From: Microcaldota archaeon
Lineage (GTDB): Archaea; Micrarchaeota; Micrarchaeia; Anstonellales; JAGGVH01
Assembly: GCA_021158105.1 (NCBI GenBank)
Contig: JAGGVH010000035.1
Span: 1 to 36,080, forward strand
Length of the DNA stretch: 36,080 nt
Direction of reading: 5' to 3'
Positions within the stretch are counted from its first letter, which is position 1. Every line of letters starts with the position of its first letter. Below the pieces are notes generated by a model. The model saw only the letters and a list, made by a program, of their open reading frames with translations, was not told the DNA's origin and did no database searches. Position numbers and translations under genes: made by a program. Positions 7,364 through 14,741 of the stretch are shown one piece after another.

Positions 7364-8467
7364 ATGATTGACATCATCATTGGTATTATTTTAGGAATTA
7401 TTTCTTCTATTCTTCCGGGTGTACACATAAATACAGTCGCGCAAATTTTCTCAGAGGCAGTGTCATCTGAAGCAATGTTGATTGGCATTGGAATATTTTC
7501 AGTTTTAGGAGTTTTACCATCAGTCTTTTTAGGCGTGCCCGATAGCAGCACAATCGGCTCATACTTTCCTATCCAAAAGATGATGCAAAACGGCGAGCTC
7601 AAAAAGGGAATAATTTTGATAGTCCTGTCTGCATTGTTCTCATCACTCTTGGCAGTCACCATAATAAACATTTATCCAACACTGGTTACTGGTTCTTATG
7701 CAATGGTTAAAGGAACGATTCCTTATGTTTTAGGTTTATTCATTGTGTATAGTCTAATATTTAATGGCTGGTGGGACAGGGTTATAATCATATTATCAGG
7801 AATATTGGGAATGGTATTGTTCAATCTGCCCATTTCAAATGTCCTTTTACCGACGTTTGCAGGAATGTACGCAGTACCTTTCCTGTTATCATCCTTTTCA
7901 CAAGGACAGTCATATCCCAAACAGTATGATAAACCTGTTAAATTTCCATACTTTTTTATGTTGCTCGGGACAATTTTGGGGTTTGTTGCCGCGCTACTCC
8001 CCGCAATATCATCACCCGCCCAGTTGGCAATACTTGTAACTCCATTCTTAAACTCATCATCATCTTTTCTTGTGTTAAGCACGTCCATACTTGTATCAAA
8101 ATATATTTTTGCCGTCCCCATGGCTGTGGAGCTTGGGAAACCCAGGATTGGTGCATACAGTTTTATAACTTTTCCAGATTATGGGTGGTTGTTTGTATTG
8201 TTTGGGGTTTCGATAGGTGCCACCGTAATCTATTTTGTGTCTGATAAGTTGTCCAAGTTAAGATTGGACCAACAAACTGTCAAATATATAACGATAATTC
8301 TCATATTTTACCTAATGTTGCTAACATTCTTACTCCAGAATTGGATAGGGTTGGTAGTATTTTTGGCATCATCATGCCTTGGTATGTTTGCACAATCAGT
8401 AAACACTAAAAAAACAAATCTTATGAATGTGATAATCATTCCAACATTTCTCAGATTTATCATATGA
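7364..8467 (+). CDS. TctA-like (COG1784/DUF112) archaeal multi-pass membrane protein
   Basis: 367 aa, almost entirely hydrophobic, with about 9-10 membrane segments. The N-terminus GIILGIISSILPGVHINTVA carries the Gly-rich helix and PG-[VI]-H-x-N signature of the archaeal TctA-like family, related to the large permease subunit of tripartite tricarboxylate transporters. A second internal PAISSPAQLAIL segment may be the symmetrical half. No TctB or solute-binding TctC partner is nearby, so the substrate is unknown. The start is supported by GGTGTAATC before ATG. The stop abuts the convergent KaiC-like gene with no spacer. Confidence 0.75.
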   Translation: MIDIIIGIILGIISSILPGVHINTVAQIFSEAVSSEAMLIGIGIFSVLGVLPSVFLGVPDSSTIGSYFPIQKMMQNGELKKGIILIVLSALFSSLLAVTIINIYPTLVTGSYAMVKGTIPYVLGLFIVYSLIFNGWWDRVIIILSGILGMVLFNLPISNVLLPTFAGMYAVPFLLSSFSQGQSYPKQYDKPVKFPYFFMLLGTILGFVAALLPAISSPAQLAILVTPFLNSSSSFLVLSTSILVSKYIFAVPMAVELGKPRIGAYSFITFPDYGWLFVLFGVSIGATVIYFVSDKLSKLRLDQQTVKYITIILIFYLMLLTFLLQNWIGLVVFLASSCLGMFAQSVNTKKTNLMNVIIIPTFLRFII

Positions 8468-9187
8468 CTATTTTATCACAATGCCTTTGTTTGTGATATC
8501 CATTTTGTGTGGGACAAGGTCATGTTTACTAGTCCTCATTTTAATGATTGTCACAAACCTCTTCCCGGTCGATTCAATGCGTGACAATTTTATTACATCA
8601 TCACACAAGAATTCTGAGAAGGTGTCACGGGTCAAATAATGATGGCCTTCTGGCATTTCAGCGATCAATAAAGCAGTAACATTTGTTCTTCTAAACATAT
8701 TGATCAGTCCGACGATTGCGCCCCGTCTAAGCACCTCTGGAGACACATGAAGGTTGGTTGGTGACATGTCAAGTGTCCTGACGATTTCCATTCCCGCAGT
8801 TATCTCTGAATACATGCTTAAGATTGACAACGAATCAATAACAATCCTTTCAGGATTCTCAGTTTCAACAAGTTGCTTGATATCTTTATATATCTCTACA
8901 ACATCAGTTTTTGTCATGTCATATTCCCTTAATATTAATAGATTATTGTCTATGTATTTGTTAAGGTCCATCTTAAATCCTTCTGCCTGTTTTAATAGGA
9001 TTTTTTTGTTTAATTCAAAAGTCAGATATATTGCTTTTTTGCCGTTCTTGACTGCCTGGTAAACATAATGAAGACCAAATATAGACTTTCCTGCACCCGG
9101 AGCTCCGATAACTAAGACAATATCTCCTTTTGGGATCCCACCTCCAATAATTTTGTCAAGACTATTAACACCACTTTTTACTTTCAT
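8468..9187 (-). CDS. KaiC/RadA-like ATPase, paralog A
   Basis: A 239-aa single-domain RecA-fold ATPase of the KaiC-like family. Walker A is GAPGAGKS at 28-35, the catalytic Glu is at 58 (YLTFEL; only one of the usual two), and Walker B is RIVIDSLS with Asp118. The C-terminus ends with the family's ITNKGIVIK strand. The residue range 150-180 (MSPTNLHVSPEVLRR) is longer than usual. ATG 9187 follows GGTGAT with a 4-nt spacer. The TATA at 9221-9228 puts the transcript start at that site. It is divergent from the pseudo-KaiC operon and likely shares its promoter region. KaiC-like singletons act as nucleotide switches, but the target here is unknown. Confidence 0.85.
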   Translation of the reverse strand: MKVKSGVNSLDKIIGGGIPKGDIVLVIGAPGAGKSIFGLHYVYQAVKNGKKAIYLTFELNKKILLKQAEGFKMDLNKYIDNNLLILREYDMTKTDVVEIYKDIKQLVETENPERIVIDSLSILSMYSEITAGMEIVRTLDMSPTNLHVSPEVLRRGAIVGLINMFRRTNVTALLIAEMPEGHHYLTRDTFSEFLCDDVIKLSRIESTGKRFVTIIKMRTSKHDLVPHKMDITNKGIVIK

Positions 9188-9219
9188 GCTTATCACCAAT
9201 ATTATCAATATCAAAAACC

Positions 9220-9228
9220 TTATAAAAT
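9220..9228. promoter_or_regulatory. Shared TATA box between two divergent KaiC-like genes
   Basis: TTATAAAAT. On minus, 26.5 nt from its centre is 9198, abutting GGTGAT (9192-9197) of paralog A. On plus, ATG 9248 is ~24 nt away, so the operon's first gene would be leaderless. Confidence 0.55.
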
Positions 9229-9247
9229 TACTTATTATTTATTTATC

Positions 9248-10006
9248 ATGCAATCTTTATTGGGTGTGCCTGAAAAGGGAAAAATGTTAGGACTTTATGG
9301 TGAACCTTATACTACGTTTTTGTCAATGGGCAATGACAGGTTAGATGTTGCATTAAATGGAGGTATACCTTCAAATAGTAATGTTCTTTTTATTGCACCA
9401 TCATCTAATGAAAGAGACATTTTCTTGACACAGTTTATCGAGGCGGGTATTGAGGCGGGCGATTTTATAGTTTATGTCGCCACAGACAAATCACCTGAAC
9501 AAATCTTAAAATTGTCTGATAAATTCAAATGGCAGTTCAGGAGTGCCCATAAAAAAGGCGATTTACAATTTATAGATTGTTATTCTTGGACGTTGGGCAA
9601 AGAGGTTACAGAAGATGTTATGCACACTATAACCGTACCAGGTCCCAATGCGTTGAACGACATTTCCATTTCATTATCAAAAATAATGGAAGAGGTGTTT
9701 TCCCCAGGAAGAAATATTAGGGTGGTTTTTAATTCAGTATCAACACTTTTATTATATAATAATCATGATGTTGTGTTTAAGTTTTTACAGATAACTGGTG
9801 CACGGTTGAGCAGTTTGAATGCTACAACTATGTTTACGATAGAAGATAAGATGCATGATAACAAGGTTTTGTCCACACTTCAACATCTAACCGATGCGTC
9901 GTTACATTTAGAAAAGAAGAAGGGTTGGTTTATGTCCTCTTCATGGTCCGGTCATCCTGTATCCATCCCGATAGAATTCACAGATATAGGGGTAGTCGTT
10001 CCTTGA
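9248..10006 (+). CDS. KaiC-like pseudo-ATPase (Walker A and B lost)
   Basis: 252 aa. The whole KaiC-like fold can be followed: MGNDRLDVALNGGIPSNSNVLFIA (compare the usual G-x-L-D-x-LL-GGI-P-G-S), helix FLTQFIEAGIEAGDFIVYVATDKSPEQIL, and a terminal IEFTDIGVVV strand. The nucleotide site is destroyed. The P-loop position reads APSSNERD (50-57) with no Gly-Lys-Ser/Thr; the catalytic Glu pair is Asp-Lys (80-81); the Walker B Asp is Asn162 (VVFNSVS). It is first in an operon with Roadblock-like and intact KaiC-like proteins, so it may be a non-catalytic partner or scaffold. No frameshift is present and the gene looks maintained. Confidence 0.75.
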   Translation: MQSLLGVPEKGKMLGLYGEPYTTFLSMGNDRLDVALNGGIPSNSNVLFIAPSSNERDIFLTQFIEAGIEAGDFIVYVATDKSPEQILKLSDKFKWQFRSAHKKGDLQFIDCYSWTLGKEVTEDVMHTITVPGPNALNDISISLSKIMEEVFSPGRNIRVVFNSVSTLLLYNNHDVVFKFLQITGARLSSLNATTMFTIEDKMHDNKVLSTLQHLTDASLHLEKKKGWFMSSSWSGHPVSIPIEFTDIGVVVP

Positions 10007-10019
10007 TTTTGGTGGTTGT

Positions 10020-10409
10020 ATGCAAGATGTTAGAGAATCTTTGAAAAATGGTTTGCAGACATTGTTAGATGATAATGTTTCTGCAGTAGGGATTGCACGT
10101 GATGATGGCATACCTTTCGTCTTTGTGTCAAACGATGTTTTGATTACACAACAGACTGTGCAACCGTTGTCAGCAGTTAATAATATTAGTAAATATATCC
10201 ACAACGAGCTTGGCAGTCAGAATCAGCAGACAACATTTGAAAAGTTGTATGTATACATATCCGGTGACAAACATGATTATTTAATATATCCCGTTACTCA
10301 CTCAATATTTTTGATTCTTTTTGTGCATGATATGAATGACCAGACATTAAACAACCTATTGCTTAAACTTGCAAACACTACATCAGAATTAAATAAAACA
10401 TTGAGGTGA
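10020..10409 (+). CDS. Roadblock/LC7 (MglB-like) domain protein
   Basis: 129 aa, one domain. The order is an N-terminal amphipathic helix (VRESLKNGLQTLLDD), strands VSAVGIARDDGIPFVFVSN, a long middle helix (LSAVNNISKYIHNEL), strands YVYISGDKHDYLIYPVTHSIFLILFV and a C-terminal helix. This is the Roadblock/LC7 layout, with the typical 'A-V-x-R-D-G' and 'x-I-x-P-V' phrases. Such dimers regulate small GTPases (MglA) or bridge complexes. Here the partner is more likely one of the flanking KaiC-like proteins (inference). It is 13 nt after the pseudo-ATPase and 4 nt before the intact ATPase, with GGTGGTTGT before ATG. The fold call rests on pattern only. Confidence 0.6.
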   Translation: MQDVRESLKNGLQTLLDDNVSAVGIARDDGIPFVFVSNDVLITQQTVQPLSAVNNISKYIHNELGSQNQQTTFEKLYVYISGDKHDYLIYPVTHSIFLILFVHDMNDQTLNNLLLKLANTTSELNKTLR

Positions 10410-10413
10410 TAAA

Positions 10414-11109
10414 ATGATTGAACGTATTCCTACAGGCATTCCTGGGTTTGATGATTTGATAGAAGGAGGGTTTGAGAAAAATAGTGTTGACGTAATTGTA
10501 GGGGGTGCGGGTGCTGGCAAAACCATATTCGCTCTCCAGTTTTTGTACAATGGCATAACCAAGTTTAATGAGAACGGGTTATACATTTCCCTTGAAGAAA
10601 AAAAGGATAAAATCTATAATCACATGGAGCGTTTTGGTTGGGGGTTTGCTCAATTAGAAAAGGAAGGCAAATTTGTTTTTGTACATTATCCCGCAGAACA
10701 GATTGAGAAATTTATAGAGGATGCCCCATACTTAAAAGATGTGATCACAGAACATAATATAAAACGTGTTGTTATAGATTCTGCAACTTCCTTGTTATTA
10801 TTACAAGAGAACGCATACCATAGAAGACAGATGTTCCTTAAGTTGATGGGCATCATAAATGGTTGGGGGTGCACTGTATTATTAACTTCAGAGGGTAAAC
10901 AGATTGAGAATGAAATAATTGCCAGGTTTGGCATAGAATTTCTTGTTGATGGTGTTGTAACTATTCATGTCATCCAGAAGGGGGATATAAAGGATAAAGC
11001 CATAGAAATAGCTAAGATGAGGGGGACTAATAATAGCACACGAATCATTCCTATGAAGATAACAAAAGAAGGCATACGATTATATCCAACTCAAAGGGTG
11101 TTTGGATAA
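10414..11109 (+). CDS. KaiC-like ATPase, paralog B (intact)
   Basis: 231 aa. It has an intact nucleotide site: N-terminal RIPTGIPGFDDLIEGGF, Walker A GGAGAGKT (30-37), catalytic Glu pair in LYISLEEKKDKI (61-62), Walker B RVVIDSAT (Asp122) and the terminal ITKEGIRLYP strand. It is the only copy in the window with both glutamates. It resembles ArlH/FlaH in size and in lying beside pilin-like genes, but ArlI/ArlJ are absent here. ATG follows GGTGAT with a 3-nt spacer. Its stop overlaps by one base with the start of the first pilin-like gene (TAATG), implying translational coupling. Confidence 0.88.
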   Translation: MIERIPTGIPGFDDLIEGGFEKNSVDVIVGGAGAGKTIFALQFLYNGITKFNENGLYISLEEKKDKIYNHMERFGWGFAQLEKEGKFVFVHYPAEQIEKFIEDAPYLKDVITEHNIKRVVIDSATSLLLLQENAYHRRQMFLKLMGIINGWGCTVLLTSEGKQIENEIIARFGIEFLVDGVVTIHVIQKGDIKDKAIEIAKMRGTNNSTRIIPMKITKEGIRLYPTQRVFG

Positions 11110-11510
11110 TGAAACATTTAAAAGGACAATCTTCAGTTGAATATACTTTGTTGTTAGGAATACTTTTTGTTATTCTTGTGTCTGTGCTTGTTTTTGTTTA
11201 TTCATATTATAAGAATTTTGAGAAAGAGACAGGCATTATCGAGGGAAAAATGGCAGTAGAAAAGATTTGTTCATCCGTTGACTACCTTGCAGAGTTTGAT
11301 GATGGTAGTATTAATCATGTTAATGTTTTTCTGCCACCAGGGTATGATCCGTCTAATTCATATGTGAAAACTAACCTGATAAATGTCCGGATAGGTAACA
11401 GTGATATAAATTGTGTTACACATGTTCCAGTGCAAGGTTCTCTGCCGGACAGTTCAGGGAAAGCAAGGATTAAGATTAAAAGAACAAAAAAAGGTGTGAC
11501 TATTGGGTGA
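11109..11510 (+). CDS. Class III signal peptide pilin-like protein 1
   Basis: 133 aa. The N-terminus MKHLKG|QSSVEYTLLLG has the archaeal class III prepilin motif: cleavage before Gln by an EppA-type peptidase, Glu at +5, then a hydrophobic helix that packs in the filament core. The rest is a beta-rich head with two cysteines (EKICSS and DINCVTHV), probably a disulfide. Protein 2 shares the helix-C-x-S/N, VNVF[LV]P and late Cys pattern, so the two are paralogs. It overlaps the KaiC-like gene by one base. The peptidase and assembly ATPase are not in this window. Confidence 0.85.
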   Translation: MKHLKGQSSVEYTLLLGILFVILVSVLVFVYSYYKNFEKETGIIEGKMAVEKICSSVDYLAEFDDGSINHVNVFLPPGYDPSNSYVKTNLINVRIGNSDINCVTHVPVQGSLPDSSGKARIKIKRTKKGVTIG

Positions 11511-11514
11511 TTCT

Positions 11515-11853
11515 TTGAGAGCGCAGATCACTATTGAATTTACAGTTGTTTTAATTATTTTATTGCTTTTGTTTATTACAGTAGTGACAGCTATCAGGTC
11601 GGCTGAGAATGTTTGGTTGTCTGAAAAAAGGAATATTGAACTTAAAACATTATGCAATGTTCTTGCAGATTCGATAGTTAAAAAAAATGTTGATGGCAAT
11701 AGTGTAAAAGTTTTTGTGCCTTCACAGGTATCTATCACATATAGAGAGGGATACTTAGTATGCCAGAGGGGACAATTTGTAGCAGTATCACCCATTCCTG
11801 GTGGATTCAGGTCTGATATACAAGGTAATGTTTACGGTTGGGTGGAAGTATGA
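11515..11853 (+). CDS. Class III signal peptide pilin-like protein 2 (TTG start)
   Basis: 112 aa. TTG 11515 gives MRA|QITIEFTVVLIILL, a textbook class III signal with Gln at +1 and Glu at +5. The TTG is preceded by GGTGAT plus a 3-nt spacer; a TTG at 11503 in the same frame would sit before that site and is less likely. The head domain carries TLCNVLADSIV and GYLVCQRGQ cysteines and KVFVPSQV, parallel to protein 1. The stop overlaps the next ATG (ATGA). It is probably a second major or minor pilin of the same structure. Confidence 0.8.
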   Translation: MRAQITIEFTVVLIILLLLFITVVTAIRSAENVWLSEKRNIELKTLCNVLADSIVKKNVDGNSVKVFVPSQVSITYREGYLVCQRGQFVAVSPIPGGFRSDIQGNVYGWVEV

Positions 11854-12284
11854 GCAGGGGCCAGATAGAAGTTATTGACGCATCATTTTCAATATTAATC
11901 TTCTTTATGTTATTATTTACATTAATGAGGTTTATGACTACCACTGTTGATTATCCAAAATATAATATGTTATCAAACGAGCGAGCAGTATTGTCAGCAT
12001 TATTATCTGAAAAATCAAAATGTTCTATATTAAAAAATGGGAAGATAAACACTAACCTTTCGTTAAGTAATGAATGTTTGGGGGTATACAGGGAAGGCCT
12101 TTCTGAAGGGTCAGTAAACGGTTATGTATTATCTGTTAAGGATCAGGACGGCGTAGTTGTAAAGGAATGGAGTGAGGTCATGTCACCGTATGATGAACAA
12201 TATAATGTGTTTATAAGTTCAAGATATTTCCCATACAATGGTACAGTTTATAAGATTAGTTTAGAAGTTTATACAAGGGGATAG
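11850..12284 (+). CDS. Pilin-like protein 3
   Basis: 144 aa. ATG 11850 overlaps the previous stop by 4 bases. MSRG|QIEVIDASFSILIFFMLLF looks like a diverged class III signal: Gln at +1, but the usual Glu5 is replaced and an Asp sits at +6. One N-terminal membrane helix is followed by an extracellular head with two cysteines (KSKCSI, NECLGV). Protein 4 has the same Asp placement, so these two form a second pilin subtype. Likely a minor pilin or tip/anchor subunit; this is an inference from gene order. Confidence 0.7.
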   Translation: MSRGQIEVIDASFSILIFFMLLFTLMRFMTTTVDYPKYNMLSNERAVLSALLSEKSKCSILKNGKINTNLSLSNECLGVYREGLSEGSVNGYVLSVKDQDGVVVKEWSEVMSPYDEQYNVFISSRYFPYNGTVYKISLEVYTRG

Positions 12285-12285
12285 A

Positions 12286-12588
12286 ATGAAGGGGATAATA
12301 TTTTTGATAGATGTGTTGTTTGCGATAATGATAGCATTTTCTTTTATTTATATTATCTTATCCTCATCACACAACCTCTACACAACAAAAGTGTTCGGTA
12401 ACCCGTTCCCAGAAGACGTTGCTATGGTTTATTCTCAAACGCATGACTTTGGTCTGATTAAGAAGATGTATATTGAAAAGGGGTATTCTGGACGGTTTGA
12501 TAACATGTCAATAGGTTTTGAGTGTGACTCTAGTCGTGATGTGTATATAAAAAGGATTAAAGGTCACACTATTATATTCTGTAGGTGA
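12286..12588 (+). CDS. Pilin-like protein 4
   Basis: 100 aa, one N-terminal hydrophobic helix starting MKG|IIFLIDVLFAIMIAF, with Asp six residues after a possible prepilin cleavage, as in protein 3. The head has two late cysteines (GFECDSS, IIFCR) and a short mixed alpha/beta content. It starts 1 nt after protein 3 and ends 4 nt before the next gene, firmly inside the operon. The lack of Gln +1 and Glu +5 makes processing uncertain; it may be a simple bitopic membrane protein. Confidence 0.6.
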   Translation: MKGIIFLIDVLFAIMIAFSFIYIILSSSHNLYTTKVFGNPFPEDVAMVYSQTHDFGLIKKMYIEKGYSGRFDNMSIGFECDSSRDVYIKRIKGHTIIFCR

Positions 12589-12592
12589 AACT

Positions 12593-12790
12593 ATGAAAGG
12601 GTTTATAATGGCATTATCAATTCTTTTGCTTTGTATGATTTTCATTTCTATTATTTGTATTGAAACGCCAAAGGTCACTGTTGAACAGAACATTGTTAAA
12701 GAGAAACCTTTAAATACAACAGATTTAGTTAATTCATCAAACGCAACAAATCTGTCAAATATATCTGAAAATTATGAGGTGGGGAAATGA
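12593..12790 (+). CDS. Small membrane protein with glycosylation-rich tail
   Basis: 65 aa. An N-terminal membrane helix (MKGFIMALSILLLCMIFISIICIE) leads into a short extracellular tail holding five N-x-S/T sequons in about 25 residues (NTT, NSS, NAT, NLS, NIS). That suggests dense N-glycosylation on the cell surface. It is the last membrane gene of the pilin group and overlaps GAPDH by 4 bases (ATGA). It may be a linker or stalk; there is no family match I recognise. Confidence 0.6.
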   Translation: MKGFIMALSILLLCMIFISIICIETPKVTVEQNIVKEKPLNTTDLVNSSNATNLSNISENYEVGK

Positions 12791-13785
12791 AAAGTATCGT
12801 AATAAATGGGTTTGGAAGGATAGGACGGAACGTTTTAAAATCATTGTATATTCATGATATGTTAGGGACAAAGGTTGACGTTGTTGCATTAAACCTTCAT
12901 GATCCTGAGCAATATGCATACTTGTTTAAACATGATAGCACCTATGGAACGCTTGATGCAAAAGTTACTGCAAATTCTAAATGGTTTAACCTTGACGGCT
13001 ATAAAATTAAGGTTGTCAACAATTTTGACCCTGAGAAATTGCCATGGGATGATATAGGTGTTGACACAGTTGTCGAGTCCACGGGTGTGTTTAGAGACAG
13101 GAAAGGCGCGTCAAAACATTTGACTGCCGGAGCTAAAAAGGTTTTAATAACTGCGCCCGCCACTGACCCGGACATTACAATCGTTCCAGGGGTTAATGAT
13201 AAAATGTATAACAAAGCAAAGCATAACATTGTTTCTTTAGCATCATGCACAACGAACAGCATTGCACCGCCATTAAAAGTAATTGATGAAAGGTTTGGGA
13301 TTGTTAATGGTTTTCTTACAACTGTGCATGCCTATACCAATGACCAAGTTCTGCTTGACAAAGGGCATAGGAAGGATTGGCGGCGTGCACGTTCAGCAGC
13401 GATCAACACTATCCCCACATCAACAGGTGCAGCAAAGGCAATAGGAGAAGTTCTTCCTAAACTTAAAGGCAAACTTGATGGCATGGCAATACGTGTGCCT
13501 GTCCCGACAGGTTCTATCAGTGATTTAACATTAAACCTGAAAACCCGAGTTTCTGTAAGTTCATTTAATGATACATTAAAAACTGCTGCTAAAAAGCAAT
13601 TGAAGGGTATAATGGAATATACTGAAGACCCTATCGTGTCGTCAGACATAATAGGTAATGACCATTCATCGATCATTGATGGTATGAGCACTAAAATCAT
13701 TGGGAAGACAGTCAAATTTTTAGCGTGGTATGACAATGAATGGGGGTATAGTTGCAGAGTAGCAGAATTTATAGCGAGGATGTAA
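12787..13785 (+). CDS. gap: Glyceraldehyde-3-phosphate dehydrogenase, bacterial type (class I)
   Basis: 332 aa, phosphorylating GAPDH converting glyceraldehyde-3-phosphate plus phosphate to 1,3-bisphosphoglycerate. It is the bacterial/eukaryotic class: INGFGRIGR (6-14), SLASCTTNS with catalytic Cys154, TTVHAYTNDQ with His181, RRARSAA and NEWGYS near the end. Most archaea instead use class II GAPDH or GAPN/GOR. The residue that fixes NAD use (the Asp after the VVA-x-N strand) is Leu37 here (ALNLHD), so NADP or dual use is likely. The loop before RRAR reads DKGHRKD instead of DGPH-KD. It overlaps the preceding small membrane gene by 4 bases and precedes nurA by 1 nt. Confidence 0.93.
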   Translation: MKSIVINGFGRIGRNVLKSLYIHDMLGTKVDVVALNLHDPEQYAYLFKHDSTYGTLDAKVTANSKWFNLDGYKIKVVNNFDPEKLPWDDIGVDTVVESTGVFRDRKGASKHLTAGAKKVLITAPATDPDITIVPGVNDKMYNKAKHNIVSLASCTTNSIAPPLKVIDERFGIVNGFLTTVHAYTNDQVLLDKGHRKDWRRARSAAINTIPTSTGAAKAIGEVLPKLKGKLDGMAIRVPVPTGSISDLTLNLKTRVSVSSFNDTLKTAAKKQLKGIMEYTEDPIVSSDIIGNDHSSIIDGMSTKIIGKTVKFLAWYDNEWGYSCRVAEFIARM

Positions 13786-13786
13786 C

Positions 13787-14737
13787 ATGAACCAGTTTAT
13801 GCAACATATCTTTTCCCTTAGGGAAAAATGTTTAAGATCTTGTGACAACTTTGAGAAGATTACTCTGGAACGGTCTCAAGTGAACTTAGTGATAGGTGCA
13901 GTTGACAGTGGAATGATTGCAAAAGAATTTATGGGGTTTGACATAATATCTTTGCGTGCAATAGGTGGCCTATATTCTTACAATAATGATAATCTTACTA
14001 ATGTTTCATATTACCCTTCTAAATACCCAAATCCAGAAATGATTTTTGTTCATGGCAGTGAAAAAGATTATAGTTTTAAGAAGCGTTCAATCATAAGATT
14101 AACGAGTGAACTTAAGATTGCTAACATTCTTGCTGAAGAACACCATCCAGACATTATACTGCTCGATGGTTCTGTTGCTCCATTGCCCTGCGACAAACCG
14201 TCTGAAAGTGATGATGAAGCATTTGATTCATACAATCGTTTGATAGAATTGTATAAATCTTTGTATAAAACATGTTATGAAAAAGGAATAAATCTTGCGG
14301 GCATTGTTAAGGATACACGTGGCAGAGTGTTTCTGAACAACATGAAACACTTAAATCTTCCTGAAAATATTAATGACATCTTTTTTCTTAATGTATGTTT
14401 ATCAAAAGGCGAGATGGTTAAACCTATTTTATACGGTGCAGGAACCCACCCCACAATTGAAGATATTTCTCTACCGTGGCCAATAAAAGTTACATACATG
14501 TCACCTTCAGAATATGATTCAGTGTTGCGTGTAGAGATCGTTGAGTTTAATGATGATTCTGTTAAGACGTTTAATGATGTTTATAACTTATCTTCTATGA
14601 GTAACAAGTTTGCGTATCCTCCTCCCCTGATTGATATTGATTTGCATGCGCGTTTGAGAAGTGAGGATCTTCTATTTTTAGATAACCAGTCAAAACTTAT
14701 GGGGCTGATCAAGCGTAGAAACAGGAGGCCTTTTTAA
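13787..14737 (+). CDS. nurA: NurA domain nuclease
   Basis: 316 aa. NurA is a Mn-dependent 5'-3' nuclease that works with the HerA translocase in DNA end resection. Three metal-site blocks are visible in order: AVDSGMIAKEF (~residues 38-48), ILLDGSVAPLP (~125-135) and GIVKDTRG (~172-179). The C-terminal region ends in a basic tail. HerA, Mre11 and Rad50 are not adjacent; instead nurA is the last gene of the pilin/GAPDH operon, 1 nt after gap. The stop lies only 4 nt from the 3' end of the convergent tRNA-Glu. Sequence identity to known NurA is moderate judging by eye. Confidence 0.78.
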   Translation: MNQFMQHIFSLREKCLRSCDNFEKITLERSQVNLVIGAVDSGMIAKEFMGFDIISLRAIGGLYSYNNDNLTNVSYYPSKYPNPEMIFVHGSEKDYSFKKRSIIRLTSELKIANILAEEHHPDIILLDGSVAPLPCDKPSESDDEAFDSYNRLIELYKSLYKTCYEKGINLAGIVKDTRGRVFLNNMKHLNLPENINDIFFLNVCLSKGEMVKPILYGAGTHPTIEDISLPWPIKVTYMSPSEYDSVLRVEIVEFNDDSVKTFNDVYNLSSMSNKFAYPPPLIDIDLHARLRSEDLLFLDNQSKLMGLIKRRNRRPF

Positions 14738-14741
14738 GATG

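Noticed and set aside
8468-12790. An archaellum (arl/fla) operon.
   Set aside because: There is no ArlI ATPase, ArlJ membrane platform or archaellin set. The KaiC-like copies and class III signals alone do not define an archaellum.
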